Assembly: GCA_963971425.1 (NCBI GenBank)
Contig: OZ020520.1
Location: forward strand, 28,427,535-28,491,534
Direction: 5' to 3'
Source: Bryoerythrophyllum caledonicum
Lineage: Eukaryota; Streptophyta; Bryopsida; Pottiales; Pottiaceae
Length of the DNA: 64,000 nt
In this document: piece by piece, positions 10,651 through 23,300 of the stretch
Layout of the letters: the number at the start of each line of letters is the position of its first letter
Numbering within the stretch: the stretch's first letter is position 1
Made by a program: the position numbers and the translations under genes
The notes under the pieces: model-generated
Database searches by the model: none
The model's input: the letters and a program-made list of their open reading frames with translations, nothing else
What the model was told of the DNA's origin: nothing

Positions 10651-13600
10651 GAGATTTTTATATTTAGTCACGTTAGTTAATTGCAGTAAAAAATTGTAGT
10701 ATAGAGGTGTTGAAAAAAATAGAAGCTGTACAAAGTCCACCACAACCACTTAGGATGTCGTACTTCTATTATTGGGTACGGTTGGTTGGAATTTCTACGT
10801 AGTTTATACCATCTTGCATATCCGTTTTTTACAATCATAAGTCTTGAGCATAAATTTCAATCAGAAGAGGCTGCCGTTAAATTTCAAACCTTCACCTTGG
10901 CAAAAATAGAGTAGACACATATTGGCAATGATCCCTCTTTGGATACTCATGTTTGCCAACACACTCAAATTACATTACAATGGTCCATCTTAATTCTCAA
11001 TCCACATCAAATCGTGTTCCTCATAAAATAGTGTGGGATGCTTCAAAATTGCTGCCACAAAATTAATGTGGATTATGGAGAGGTGGCGGCGAGCGGCGGT
11101 GAGGTGGCAAGCAATGAGGAGTGGAAGATACTTGGTGGTGAGTGGCGGTGTGGTGGCAAAGAATGGCATGACACATGTTGACAATGTGTCCACATCAAGT
11201 GTGTTCCAAAACCAAAATTAATGTAGTCCACATCAATTTTCACCCACATTATCAATGAATCCACACTATATTCAGTTCGAATTGGTGTAGTGAAAGTAGT
11301 TAGGATTCATAGTAGCCCTCCATAGTTGTCATCAAGGCATGATGTTTTGATGAAGTAGAATGACAAAATAGTTTAACCTTGTAATGCCTAAGTGGACCAT
11401 GAGAGCCTGGAAGAATCTACGAGCATAATAGATTAAGCAGAACATCATTTATACAGTGGATACATTTGAGCATGACCTCACTTCACCAAAGTCACTGTAC
11501 TTTGCTAATGATTGCATGGATTGGAGATTGGAAAGATCTGTTAGAAAGCTAACAAGGAGCTCAAAATGCATTTAGAGGAGGTGAGAGACAATAGCCAATT
11601 GTGGAAAGAGTTAGAAGAGCAAAAACACCAAAATCAGCCCTTCCAAGGTATCGTAGGCGTTAAAAGGTTAACAACAAAGACAACCATTGACTTTGCAATG
11701 ACATTGATAATATCCAGTTTAGGGGGAGCGTAAATTGCTACCTACCTTTGCCTATGACATGAAATGTACTCTTCTTCTATGCCATGGAAAACTTGATACA
11801 TTCCAAGGTGAAGTGCAAATAAGTAAGATACTTGCATTAGGTGGGTATGTGGTTGACATGTTGAAATTTCACACAAGGGGTTTCACCTTTCATTGTTCAT
11901 AACACTGGATTTCTGTAATTGAAATACTTCTGCTATTTTTGGAAGGGAATAAAATGTTGAACTTATCGTCTGACAAAATTTTGCACGCTAAGAAATGGAA
12001 ATTCCATCAAAATGAACAATGAGAGGTCCCATGGTACCGCAAAGTGGACCATTCTTGGGTAACTTTTGTAAAACTGGGTCCAGTTGAGCGTGATTCATGC
12101 ATTCATCCTCCAAATCTGAGGTGCATTCTTTATTAGATTGCAGCAACTTAAAATACTAGGTGGGAGTGCGGGCAATAAAATTAACTATAATCGTGTGATG
12201 CTTGAAGCTGGAGCCACCACCATATTCCGTGAATGAAAAGAACCCAATCAGTATGTTACAAATGTCGAATTTGTAATGGAAAAGACATAAATGCACGTAC
12301 AGTAGACGTGAAGCTTCACACAACTCTGACCAAATGATGATGATGATGATGTCGCACCCACCAATTTAAAATGGTATGACGAAATTCAAGCCCTTATTTT
12401 TTTTTGTTTTAGTGGGAGAGAAGCCAGGGAGCTGTAGCACTTTCGGCCTTCTCCTAAAACCATACAAAACCAAATTTCCTCCATAAATATCCATTTTTGA
12501 GAATTCATCTCCATAATTATAGATTTGTACATTCTTTTTGGCGATAGGATGGAGTCTCGGCTGTTCATTAGTGGCAATATGGCGATATAGCAATGGCCAT
12601 CAATGAAGTTTTGGCGACATGAAATCATAAATTTTCCACTTTTTTAGGAATATTTCCTTTTTGCGAAAAATAAATTGCAATTTGGCTCGAGATCGACAAA
12701 AAAAATGTAAGGGCTGGTAGACACCTTCGATGCTAAGGTGGAGCATCATACAAGGGATTCTAAACCAAGAACTCTACTTTATTTGTATAGATTATATGCA
12801 CAAGGTAGAGTGGACATTTGTGTTGTTACTTTTCCTAATATTAGGCCACGATGCTCTTTAGTGATGAGATAGGGAGTAGGTGTTGACCCTAGATGCTGGC
12901 CTGGATGTGAGGAGCTTCGAGCTAGTGGTATAATATTTCTAATGCCTTGACATTTTGATTCTATTAAAAAATTAAGGACATCAGTTGACATGGATTGTAG
13001 GAGTGGACGAGAGGAAGAGTAAACGGAGAAAGTGTCGCGATTGACCTTTACTTTGCAAAAGCCGTTTTATTCTGTTGAATGCACAAACCAAAAGCCATGT
13101 TTAGAGCCATGTGTCCTTGGAGATGGGCAAGTAAAAGTTCATTGCAATCTGCATCGAAACCACAAAGTTGGACCACGCAACGTTATGTGCACAATCTGAA
13201 AATATGAATTATGAGGACATATTGTAGCAAATATTCGTATTCTTTTCCATCATTTAGAAAATCAGGTTTGATATGCATTTATTTTGATTTGAGGTTTTAG
13301 CAGTTATAGGCCCACCTTGTAAATCATTTGAAGCCTTATCACTTACCAAGTGCAAAATTGCATGGACCAATAATTTGTTAAGGTTACATTAGAAAAGTTC
13401 TTTGGTTAGAGGGCAATATAAATATTAAATTGGAATGACAAACCTAAAATCTATACAACTTTGATATTGGATGTACCTTCTTGATTATGTAACTTCATAT
13501 TGTTTTGATGTGATGAAATCTACAAGATATATGTAACTTTCAATATGGCAAATTATCATGTTAAGTCAAATTTATTTGAGTTTGTGTAAACCTTGAGTTC

Positions 13601-13682
13601 GAAGTGATTCAATCCTATGTAACAACCTTAAAATAATCATATTGAAGAAAAAGAAAAAATATTTTCAAGGAGGTTTCGTAGA
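10651..13682. other. AT-rich DNA with a possible foldback segment, no gene
   Basis: Only 11029-11292 shows structure. It has agtgtgg near its left edge and ccacacta near its right, with ccacatcaat/attaatgtggat words facing each other, and ends cactatattcag...ttggtgtagtg. A similar terminus occurs at 15409-15437, so this may be a MITE family. Short open stretches at 12366-12628 and 12779-12991 have no recognisable relatives. Confidence 0.35.
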
Positions 13683-13848
13683 CAGTCAGCTCCCTCTACA
13701 ACAACCATGTTGTTTGCCGGCTAGAAAGAGTGGTTGTTATAATAAAATGGATTTCGTTTAAAATTGTGCAATGTGAGGAGGGCAAGCCGATTGATATAAT
13801 GAAATGGCAGTCGTTATAATGAAATGCTCTTGTAAAGGGAGCTGAGTG
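13683..13848. mobile_element. Short MITE with CTCCCT-type inverted ends
   Basis: A 166-bp element. Left CAGTCAGCTCCCTCTACAA and inverted right CACTCAGCTCCCTTTACAA match at 17 of 19 bases. TA lies beside the right end. Words like ttataatgaaatg recur inside. The ends recall Stowaway-like MITEs of the Tc1/mariner group, but the match is loose. Confidence 0.5.
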
Positions 13849-14089
13849 TAAATGTAGCGTTTTCCCTATCTCCTAGAACCCAAGATCCAAGCTCACCAAC
13901 TTTGAGTTAGAAGGGTAGAGATACTACTTCTCCTCATATCGTATCTCTTTCAATAAAAGAGCAACAGTGAAGCCATGTAAAGCCATGTGGGAGATACGGG
14001 ACGAGAACATACCCCCTAGACGACCACGGCCAACTACGCTTAAGAACTAGTTTAAAACTACCAGTGTCAAAACGAAGCATGAAAATCAC

Positions 14090-14595
14090 ATTTTAAAGTG
14101 AAATTTTGGAATTTCAACCATAATTTTTAAAAATAGACTTCTATTTGAACATGCTATGTTTTTTGGTTGAAATCCACCACACAAATATGAAGATTATAGG
14201 GCTTGGAATGCAAGAAAGAGTTTTTTCCCCTTGCCCAACAATGCGCAAAAATGTTTGCTCTGGGTTAAAATATTTTTTTACACAAAAAACAAAAATTGTT
14301 TTTGGACACCTTCAAAGAAGGTAGTATTCTTTAAATGTATGAAAAATCTCAATGTCAATAGAAACTAAAAGAAAAACTTTTGGAGATGCCCGGAGTGTCG
14401 ACTTTTGCACTTAGAATAGCATAACTTTCTTATTGAAGGTCCAGCGTGAAAACTTTATATTCCCACAAAGCTACTACTATGCCGCATCTTCATTAAAGAA
14501 AAATTCAAGAGTTCATGATCAAAATTGAGATCAAATGAACGTGCCCAAAATAGAAAACGTCCCTTCAAGGGGAAATGAACCTTGAAGGGTTAACT
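14090..14595 (-). repeat. Rep-A fragment, inverted
   Basis: The distal half of a reverse-oriented Rep-A copy, with cttgcccaacaatg and aaaatgtttg, ending in gaagggttaa. The proximal half is missing. Confidence 0.5.
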
Positions 14596-15113
14596 TGGGA
14601 CTCGATTTGAAGATACAAGGTTGCGTTTTTGAGGAGGCCAAGGATTAAACTGCGAACAAGAACTTAACTAGGGACTTAACTGGGGACTACCCATGCTCCG
14701 TTGGGAACAACGAGGGGTCCACTACACTAGTCAAACTATAAGAACCTTGTGCATCAATAATAATCAATCAACATTGACCTTTGACACAACCATGGTTTGT
14801 GATGCAATGAATGAGCCCGGAATTCGGCAGGAGAACGATAGAATAGAATACAAAGTCCTGGCCAGGTCCTTCACTTTTCAACAAAGACCTTGCCAACTTA
14901 TGCTTACTTTCTTCCCAAGCAATCCGCTCCATTTAAGGTTGCCTTCACACCACTTCTCAAAACAGCGTATGGATGGTGCAAAACAGTGAGATGCGTGTGA
15001 TAGTCACATATGCTTTGTTGCTGTGTGAAACTATGGCATGACATTTAACCATATTATGTACAACCTCCAGTCATTTTAGAGTAAAAATGAATACTATATC
15101 GTTCATTGAATAT
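14596..15113. other. No recognised gene or repeat
   Basis: One 98-codon open stretch (14693-14989) has no recognisable family or coding support. Confidence 0.35.
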
Positions 15114-15396
15114 GGTGTTGATTCATTATTGATATAGATCACCTACACTAGTTTATATCAAGCACATGCATGTCAAGTTCTTATAGGTATTTGTTTTCAA
15201 ACAAGTGTGTGTCAATATTCAATTGAGTGTTTATTTCCAATCAGTGTAGAGTCTGGTGTTGATTCATTATCGATATGGATCACCTACACTGATTTATATC
15301 AAGCACATGCATGTCAAGTTCTTATAGGGTATTTGTTTTCAAGCAAGTGTATGCCAGTAAACAATTGCGTGTTTATTTCCAATTAGTGTAGAGTCT
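15114..15396. repeat. Two-copy tandem duplication, 141-bp unit
   Basis: Units begin ggtgttgattcattat at 15114 and 15255 and both contain gatcacctacact, tatatcaagcacatgcatgt and gtgtttatttccaat. They differ at roughly a dozen positions. Confidence 0.85.
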
Positions 15397-15404
15397 TGAA
15401 TTAC

Positions 15405-15565
15405 TTTGGTCCACACTATATTTAGAGAACGGTGTAGTAGAGAAGTGGTGGTATTGGTACTACATCAAAATTAACAACAAGATGTGTCCATTAAGCTTTG
15501 GAGTAAGTGGACACATCTTGTTGTATACCTTTGGTGTAGTATCACCACTTCTATGCTTCACTAAA
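15405..15565. repeat. Foldback sequence
   Basis: The arms caacaagatgtgtcca and tggacacatcttgttg are perfect inverses around a short loop (near 15475-15525). The outer arms gagaagtggtg and caccacttct also pair. The whole could form one imperfect hairpin about 150 bases long, as small foldback MITEs do. Confidence 0.6.
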
Positions 15566-15858
15566 TTTGATATCAATTTGATAAAGTCAACCGCACGAAG
15601 TGGTTCATAAATGCTACAAGTTTTTACACCCGATGAGTAATTTTATCAACTAAGTTTATAACAATCCATCTCATGAAATAGTATACATAGTAGTGCTCTT
15701 AGTAGAAAAATTCATTCTTATAGCATTGAGGAACCAATTTGTGTGGTTGACACAAATTTTATAAATTTTAATGCAACGGTAGCTTGGGAGTACATGTCAC
15801 ATATTTTGTCGGCTACATGTAGCTGGAACCTACATTTTGAGGTTGTACATAACATGGT

Positions 15859-16197
15859 TTAACCCTTTAAGGCTGAACGACCATATATGGGTCGTTTTGG
15901 CACAAGAACCTTTTTAGCGAGTACTACGGGCCACCTTGAAGGAAAAAATAGTCGATGATTTAGAGGTGTAGAAAGATGGGCATCTATTATGTAGATGCCT
16001 TTCTACATGACAATTGGTGCAAGCGTCGGCACACTATTGGTCACGACAATTGGTGCAAGCATTGGTATACTACAATGATTTTCGTGAAATGAGTTCGTAG
16101 ATTTTTGTGCTGAAATGTACCCAGTACGTAGATGCCATTCTACATGATCTGAAAAACATATAGATTCTCACAAGCCAGAAAAGCTCATCGGTCTTAA
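15859..16197 (-). repeat. Rep-B copy, inverted, TTAA-bounded
   Basis: 339 bp from TTAACCCTTTAAGGCTGAAC to the TTAA shared with the next element. It is the reverse complement of the copy at 34981-35285 in outline, with shared ctacatgat, aaatgtacc and gattttcgtgaaatgag words. Confidence 0.6.
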
Positions 16198-17074
16198 CCC
16201 CTAAAGGACAGGGCCTTGCGCTTCACCAAAACCACCCCAAATCTGCCATTTTGAGATGAGATGTTATTAGATTTATTCAAAAACAAATTTACTATTTTCA
16301 ACCATTAGATCTTCAAGCTAACTACTACAAGAAGACACCCTAAATTTTTTGTAATTTTTGACTGTATGGATTGAAAGATATATGCATTTGAAGGCTGCAA
16401 AATTGTTTTTTTCTACTATGCTTGGACAAGTTCAGCATACTCTGACCCAAGATAATGGCATATTTTTCCACTACACATTGCATAAACTCGATGGATCTAT
16501 GTTCAACCATGTGTTAGGTCATCGCATGCCAAAAACCACAAGTAATGGAGGTGTTAACCATAAGAAAAATGGACTTGCAAGGACTAGGGGCATAGAAAGT
16601 GGCCCTTTGCTTGGGAAAGCAATTTTATTTATTAAATAGAAAGAATTTTTGGATCTCAAATCCAGATGGTGAATAGAATTATCATGACTTATTCTAACAA
16701 TAAAAAAGAATACTTTTCAAAAAAAGTAAAATCCTTAATTTCTATGCGTTTTAAAGTAAAAACAATGAAGGTAGCCAAGAACTTTCCTTCACTACTACCC
16801 GCCCCAAAAAAGTGCAGTTTCAACTCTACAGTAGCACTATTCATCTCTATAGTACTCTACCCAGCTACCAAAAAAGTTGAGGTTTTTATGTTTGAAGCAC
16901 CATATCTTTTTCTTCATAAGTCCAAAAAAAAATTTAAAAAAATTCCCCACAAAGATTATCCATATTCCTATTCTCACCAAAAAAATTCAAGAAGTTATCT
17001 TCAAAATTGGATATTAAGAAACCTGCCCAAAATCTATTTGTACCTACCGGTACAAATGGTCCTCTAGGGGTTAA
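16194..17074 (-). repeat. TTAA-bounded Rep-A relative, inverted
   Basis: 881 bp with ends TTAACCCCTAAAGGA and inverse TTAACCCCTAGAGGA (14 of 15 match), TTAA at both edges. The segment near 16350-16400 matches the Rep-A landmark (actgtatggattgaaag). The rest has diverged. Open stretches at 16358-16639 and 16666-17067 are not shared with other copies and are probably chance. Confidence 0.55.
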
Positions 17075-17125
17075 AGGGTTAATGCATGGCAACCTCAATG
17101 GAAGTTAAGTGGATTTGCCTAAATA

Positions 17126-17374
17126 CCCCAGTCAAGCGTTGCACCAAGCCTCAGGCTTGGAAGGGTGGGGGAGGGTAGGGACAAAATCGGCCCCTATTTT
17201 TATGTTGGAGGGGGGCCCTGTTCGATCCTTCGAGGGGTCGTACAGGGTAATTTGGGACCACAGGCCCCAAATTCGAAAAAAAAAACCCAAAAAAGCCTCT
17301 AGGACCCTAAAACGGGCAAGGCCAGAAAAATAGACCCACCCGAGGCTGAGGTTTGGTGCAACGCCCGACCAGGG
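17126..17374. mobile_element. 249-bp MITE
   Basis: Left CCCCAGTCAAGCGTTGCACC and the inverted right end CCCTGGTCGGGCGTTGCACC align over 30 bases with six differences. The interior is G+C-rich (gggggccct, gggaccacaggccccaaatt) unlike its surroundings. Confidence 0.6.
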
Positions 17375-17581
17375 TCAATAAAGAGATCCAAGCTAAGTTA
17401 GCTATTGTTGGGTGACGAACTCCTTGCGAAAGTCATGGATGTGCTGTGAAATCTGTCTCCAACTGTAGACAAAACATTCCCATCCCTCACCAGCATCAAA
17501 AAAGTCAGAGTTTTCATCATCCCCGTTAATTCTGTCACAGTTGCATGGACCTGCATTGTAACTAAGCATGACAACTTTCTT

Positions 17582-17885
17582 CTAACCCCTTAATGACAAA
17601 TGTCCTGAGGTGGGTTTTTGCAAATCTTGGACACGTTTTTATGGTTGCTAGTTATATTTACAATTCTTAAAATTTTGTACAAGATGCAAGAAGATAAGAA
17701 GTGCCATGTGGATATGATTTTGATTCTCATTGCATCTATGGGGAAAAAAATGATGCCTTCTTGAAGACCAACTTCTTAAGAGCGGATTTGTCAGGCAACT
17801 CCAATTTTTTTGCTAGGACACTCTAATATATGTCGGTTTTTCAATACTAGCAAATATTATTATTTATTTCATATTGTAAAAAAAA
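17582..17885 (+). repeat. Rep-A fragment, 5' part
   Basis: Starts TAACCCCTTAATGACAAATG and tracks the first 300 bases of the copy at 365 (ggtttttgcaaatcttgg, tgttgctagtt-like words, ctagcaa...attatttat). It breaks off at an A run near 17880. Confidence 0.6.
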
Positions 17886-18779
17886 ATGATTCTCTTAACC
17901 CCAAAATTTACTTTGACAAATCCTCCACAACCATTTCAACTGAGAATGGAAGAGAGTGGTGAGAGTGAGGGATCACAATATTGGACACCGGATCCCTCCT
18001 ACGGGCCACAAAGCAGGGCAGACAGTTGTAACTTAAAAAATCCCCCATGGACAACGCCCTCCGATAGTCATTGCCCTCGCCCTCGCCCTCGTCTTCGTCC
18101 TCCTCGTGCATCTACCCTACTTGGCCATCCATCTCCGTAGGCCACCTCGTACACTCCATGGGAGAGCTTCGCAGGCAGGCGCCCTCAACCAAGCTCCCAC
18201 ATACGAGAAAGCTTCACAGTGTTGCTTACACGGCTTCTCACGACTGTTGATCATTGTTGGGAATAGGGTTTCTTGCACTGTTGAACGCCATCAAACTCCG
18301 GTGCCTATATCGCTAATCCCTGCAATATTCTTTCAAGTGAGCAATTACTTTTTAGACATTTTTCAAATTGATTCTTGATTGATCTTGTGCACTATGTTGT
18401 TGGTAGAATGACCTTGATTTGCAAGTACATACCCTTTCTTCTATTGGTAGTCAAGTCACAACCTTAAGTTGCCTTGCGTGACAACATTATTGTTGTAAAT
18501 TCTTAATATCTTGCAATAGTTTTTAATAATATTAATATTGTATATACTGTATAATATTTCAATATGTTGAGGTGAATAGCTATGATTGACAATTTTGGCC
18601 AACCTCCTTTAATGTTACCGAATCCCTAAATTTGTTTGACAATAACTCACCAAAAACACTTCAAATCTATTGATTCGAACTCAATGAGTAAGAAAAGAAA
18701 TCAAGACTTGAATTTTCAACTTAAATTATAAAATCTCCATTGCATACTTGCAAATCAAGGGCCTTTAGGTATTAAATAT
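17886..18779. other. No recognised gene
   Basis: Includes a CT-rich block with tcgccctcgccctcg near 18070-18100. Open stretches at 17886-18140 and 18106-18378 are compositionally biased and have no family resemblance. Confidence 0.35.
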
Positions 18780-19548
18780 AATTTTAGGGGTTTAAAGGCC
18801 CAAGAGTCTCCTTGAGGGACTCTTGAAGGTTAGGGCAAATTTCTATGGTGTCAATAATAGCAAGTAACATTATTTCCTTTCAGATTTTTAAATACATTTA
18901 TTGTTTTTAGTGGAAATTTGCACATTTACCCGAATCAAACAATTTCACATTGTGTCACACATTGTCAAGCAAGGTACCAAAAAAAACTCCTTTTTTTCTT
19001 TAAAAACTTAGAGGTCTTTAAAAATTTCACATTTTATTTTTTCTACTACAAGATGTGGTTTAAACCTTCTTATTGACCATTTTGATACTCATTCTAAAAC
19101 ATGTTTAGTCCACAAAAAAATAAAGTGCAAATTCGTAAGTTTTGAACCTCCACTCCTTGCACAATTGTTTTGAATATGCTACACCCCTTCTCTACCTCTA
19201 AAATTTTGTGTACAAGAAAATAACATTATGAATAACATGATGGTAATGAATGTAGACCATGTAGAATGCAAACTTTTGACACCAAGTGAAGCAAAACTTT
19301 GGTGATCCACTCAACTTGGAGAAGAAAATGAACTGTATTCTCTACTTCAAACACTTTAATCTTTCAATCGGTGCAGTCAAACTTTATGAAATTTTGTTAG
19401 GACATTAATAAATAAGTTTAATTGAGATCCAATGGTTAGATGGAGGAATAAAAATGTTCATTTCCCTCCTTACTCATTGCACTAGAAAAAATAGTTTTGA
19501 AGTGATTTTGGTGTGAAAATGCCTTGGGTCTTTAGGGATAAAGTAACA
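18780..19548 (+). repeat. Rep-A copy, truncated at its start
   Basis: Contains the landmarks aatagcaagtaacattatt, cacattgtcaagcaagg, ttgaatatgctacaccc, ccaagtgaag and gtgcagtcaaac in the same order as 365-1312, and ends ctttagggataa. Confidence 0.65.
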
Positions 19549-19745
19549 TAATCACAACTTTTTATAAACTTTGACTGCATGGATTGAAAGATTAAGGTGT
19601 TTGAAGTAGAGAACACGGGTTTATTTTCTTCTCCAAGTTGTGTGGATCACGAGAGTTTCACTTCACTTGATTTCAAAAGTTTGCATTACACATGGTCTAG
19701 AGTCATTACCATCATGTCTTGAAGAATGATATCAATTCCTTGTAT
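19549..19745 (-). repeat. Rep-A copy, inverted, cut by the Mutator-like element
   Basis: Reads in reverse orientation from tttgactgcatggattg to atcaattccttgtat, where it stops exactly at the left end of the large element. It forms an inverted pair with the preceding copy. Confidence 0.6.
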
Positions 19746-19752
19746 CAGGAAT

Positions 19753-19796
19753 GCTATCTTGTGAGCGGTGAGCCTTGAGCAGCGAGCGGTGAACAC
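19753..19796 (+). repeat. Left terminal inverted repeat of the Mutator-like element
   Basis: The first 18 bases match the right end perfectly in inverse. After a 6-8-base indel, gcagcgagcggtgaacac matches gcagcgagcggcgagcac. Confidence 0.8.
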
Positions 19797-20327
19797 TGTT
19801 TTTTTGTTATTTTTTTGTCCAAAAAATTAAAGAATTGATATGGAAACCTATGACCGTGGATTAAATTTACAATTTTTTGGCATTAAATTGAAAACATGCA
19901 ACAATGAACAACGACAAGATATTTGGACATTGTAACTACTTAACTTTTGATGTTTAGGATTGTAACAATTCGTCTAAAAATCTAAAGGGACACTTATGAC
20001 CGTGGATTTGGTCTACTATATCCTTTTAATACATGGGTGACATCCATCTAATACCTAGGCCATACCCATGTTGTTTTACTACTTTGATTTGGAAAAGTTG
20101 AACACTTTGAAAGTATTTGTAGTTCAATAAATATGGTTTGAGATTGTAAAAATCGCGTGGCTCAAAACATTCAATGACTTAACATTACACAAATGGTAAT
20201 TACGTTGGCTAAGTACATGTAGAAAGAAATCGTTATTCCTAGATAAAATACAATAGATAGACGACTTTAATGAAAATAATAAAAATCAGCACGAATTGTT
20301 AAAAAACAAAACAACCAAATGGATAAT

Positions 20328-23300
20328 TCAATTTTCCTCCCCTGATAGCTCATCCGAGCTATCCTCATAAATACCAGGCGAACTACTATCCGTACCACTA
20401 TCAACCACTTTTCCGTCTATGAACTGCTCTGCTGCGGACCTGCGCTAGGCTACTCGTGAAATCGGTGGAGGAGATAATAATGTAGCCATCGCATGTGCGA
20501 TGCCCCAATCCCAAGGATTCATGTGATACGATCGAGGCGGACTCATCATCTCCTTCGACAAGCGCGATAGCACCCCGGTCTGAGATGTTGATGGTGAATC
20601 CATCAACGACGTCAACTGACTGCATTGATAAAGTGGAACAGTGATATCAACGAGTGAATATTATCAAAGGCGATAAACTTCAATCGAAAGTCATTCAACA
20701 AAGATGGGACCCTAAACTTACTTACAAGTTCTCTTCCGAGCAGTCTTCACCTCGGGCTCGTCATCATGGACCTCCAATGGGCGTTTTCTGAAGCCTTCTA
20801 GCACCGGTGGCAAAATTCCAGGCTCTACTTCCATGGTACTGGGAATCAAAGGGCGGAGGACCTCATCAACCAAATCAGCGCCCTCTTCTAATTCAAGGAT
20901 ATGGCGCTCGAGGGCCTTACAAGCCTTGATACATGCACCTATTCAATTGAAACAAGTAAATAGAAGTAAGCAGCTGAGAGTAAAAAAACTATGAGAGAAG
21001 AGGAAGTCTGCAGAACATTTACTAGTGGATGCTGTAAGATCGAGGACGATCTCATCTTCCTGGGTACAAAGGTCGATAAGAGCCTCCATGAGGTTGGAGG
21101 ACTTCTCTCGTGCTCCACGCTATGGCTGGTTGGTGGATCCTTTCATCGTCAGCGTCTCCTATGTGATCAGATTGGTCAAGTGACCATCTGATGACAACTG
21201 AATCCCCTCCAACAACAATTCCATCCTATCATTGAATGAAAAAGGAACCCAAGGCTCCAATTTCCTCACATAGCACTTCACCATGAAGCACTTGTGAGTG
21301 CGTTCGGGATGGTCCTCGCACGAAAGAGGCAAACCATTAATGGCAAACTATTTTGTCTCCTGACGGAAATCTGCCCACTCTGCCCAAGCATGAAGTTTGT
21401 TAGAGATGAACTTCGAGTTCGGGTAGAACACGATGAGCGGTGCCCCATCGCGAAGCAAAGCCTCTGCCATCTCCAAACACCAATGAATCCAATGGGATTC
21501 TAGCTTTCCTCCATCAGAGTGTTGAGTTGGAAGTTTGTTCCAACTCGGCACCGTACCACCGCCTTCAATTCCAGGCACCGGCAAATCCTCTGGGACATCA
21601 AAAAGTATCATGTCCACGAAACCGTCATTGCAAGGCTCTCCATAGTGATGCCGCAATCGCGACCTGGAATGTACCTTCATAAACTGCCGCATCTCTAACC
21701 AAAGAGATGGCAAATCATCATCTTCAGCAATACTATCAAACAGAGTCATAATGCTGAGAGCGCTCTGACAAATCACCTCCACTCCGACAATAGACTCCAA
21801 ATGCTCCACCGCTGGAATTGTGTAGATTGTCTGCGAAGGCTTTGCCACATAGGTGGAGGGTCGGCTGCTGCCCGATGGAGAAATGCCATGCGTCGATCTC
21901 ATGGCAGCTGGGATAGCAAACCCTGCCGTCCCTCTAAGCTGAGCAAACAACTTCTCAGGCCCCTCCTTTGCCACCAATGCCGCCAACTCTTTGTTCCTCT
22001 CCCTCGTCTCCTTCAAAGTCTTTGCTTTGACATTCTCCACCCTCAAAGCCTCCTTCTCCGCTGCCTTGAGCGCCGCCTTCGTCGCCCTTTTCACAGCCTT
22101 TGCACGATCCTTCTCCAAAAGCAAAGCGTCAACTAGCTCAACCACCGCAGAGATAAAAGAGGGAAGCATGTCGCCATCTCCACCAGTGGCTAGGGAATCA
22201 CAGTCCCTTCGAAGCTGAAGCTCTTCACCCGGAGTAGGACCGAAATTCTTCAACTCCAAGTACCAAGGGCACTGCACCAAGTGATGACGAGAGAAGCGCT
22301 GCCTCTACTGCTCGGTGAAGATGCAGTCTGGTGAAGTATGGTCCGTCCACTTCTTGAAGCGGATGGGCATTTGACTTGGTAGCAAGGCTCCTTTAGCGAC
22401 AAGCTCCCTCCAGAAGTAGCGAAGCACTGCCCGCGTCATGGTCTTCTCGCATCCCTCCTGCTTTAGAAACTCCTCTGACTTCGGGAACACACCTTTCCTC
22501 CCAAGGTGGTCTTTGAATGCCTTCGCCCACAGCATGATGTTCCAGACCTCCATCCAAGAACCAATGTCTTGGATGGGATTAGGGAGCCCGTCATTCTTCA
22601 ATACGACGATGTCCTCTTCAATAAGCTCGGAGAACTTCTTCTCAATTTCCTCCTCCAATTATAACATACAGTACAATCTCTTAGACAAAATCACCATTAA
22701 ATATGATAACTAAAATTCAAAAGACAATAGGGATTTGAAATACTCATCCCAGCCCAAAAGGCAACAGTATCGATCCATCCTCGGAGACTCGTGTCTGAAG
22801 CTGGCGATTTGGGCAAATTATACTTCGCCCTACTGTCCTTGCTCATGTTCCACCATTTGCACCATCTTCCCTTGAACTTCCCAGCCACCTTCATTGTGCA
22901 AAAGAGTTGGAGCTTCTCGAGTGTCATCTCTCGCTTAGTCTGGTAAATATCAAAATGACGCATCACCTAAAGTAGAGGCACATGTACTTGGACTCAGGTA
23001 TGGTTCGATACTGAATCAAAATGATACAATATGGGAAAAACATAAACATGTGCCATCAAATTTGAAATTCACATATCTCCTTGAAGAATTCCTCACCGTT
23101 CGCCGGATTTGCAATCGCCAACATCCGTGTGAATGTTGTTTGACAAGCAATTTTCTTCTTCTGGACGGCATCAGTGTAGAGTCTCACCAACTCTGCTGGA
23201 CTTCCAACGCGATCAACACCAACGCTTGTGATAAGGCTATCCTTGTAATTGCGTATGCACTCCTTTTGGGCAGCAATAATCTCCCTTTAGAAACCAACAT

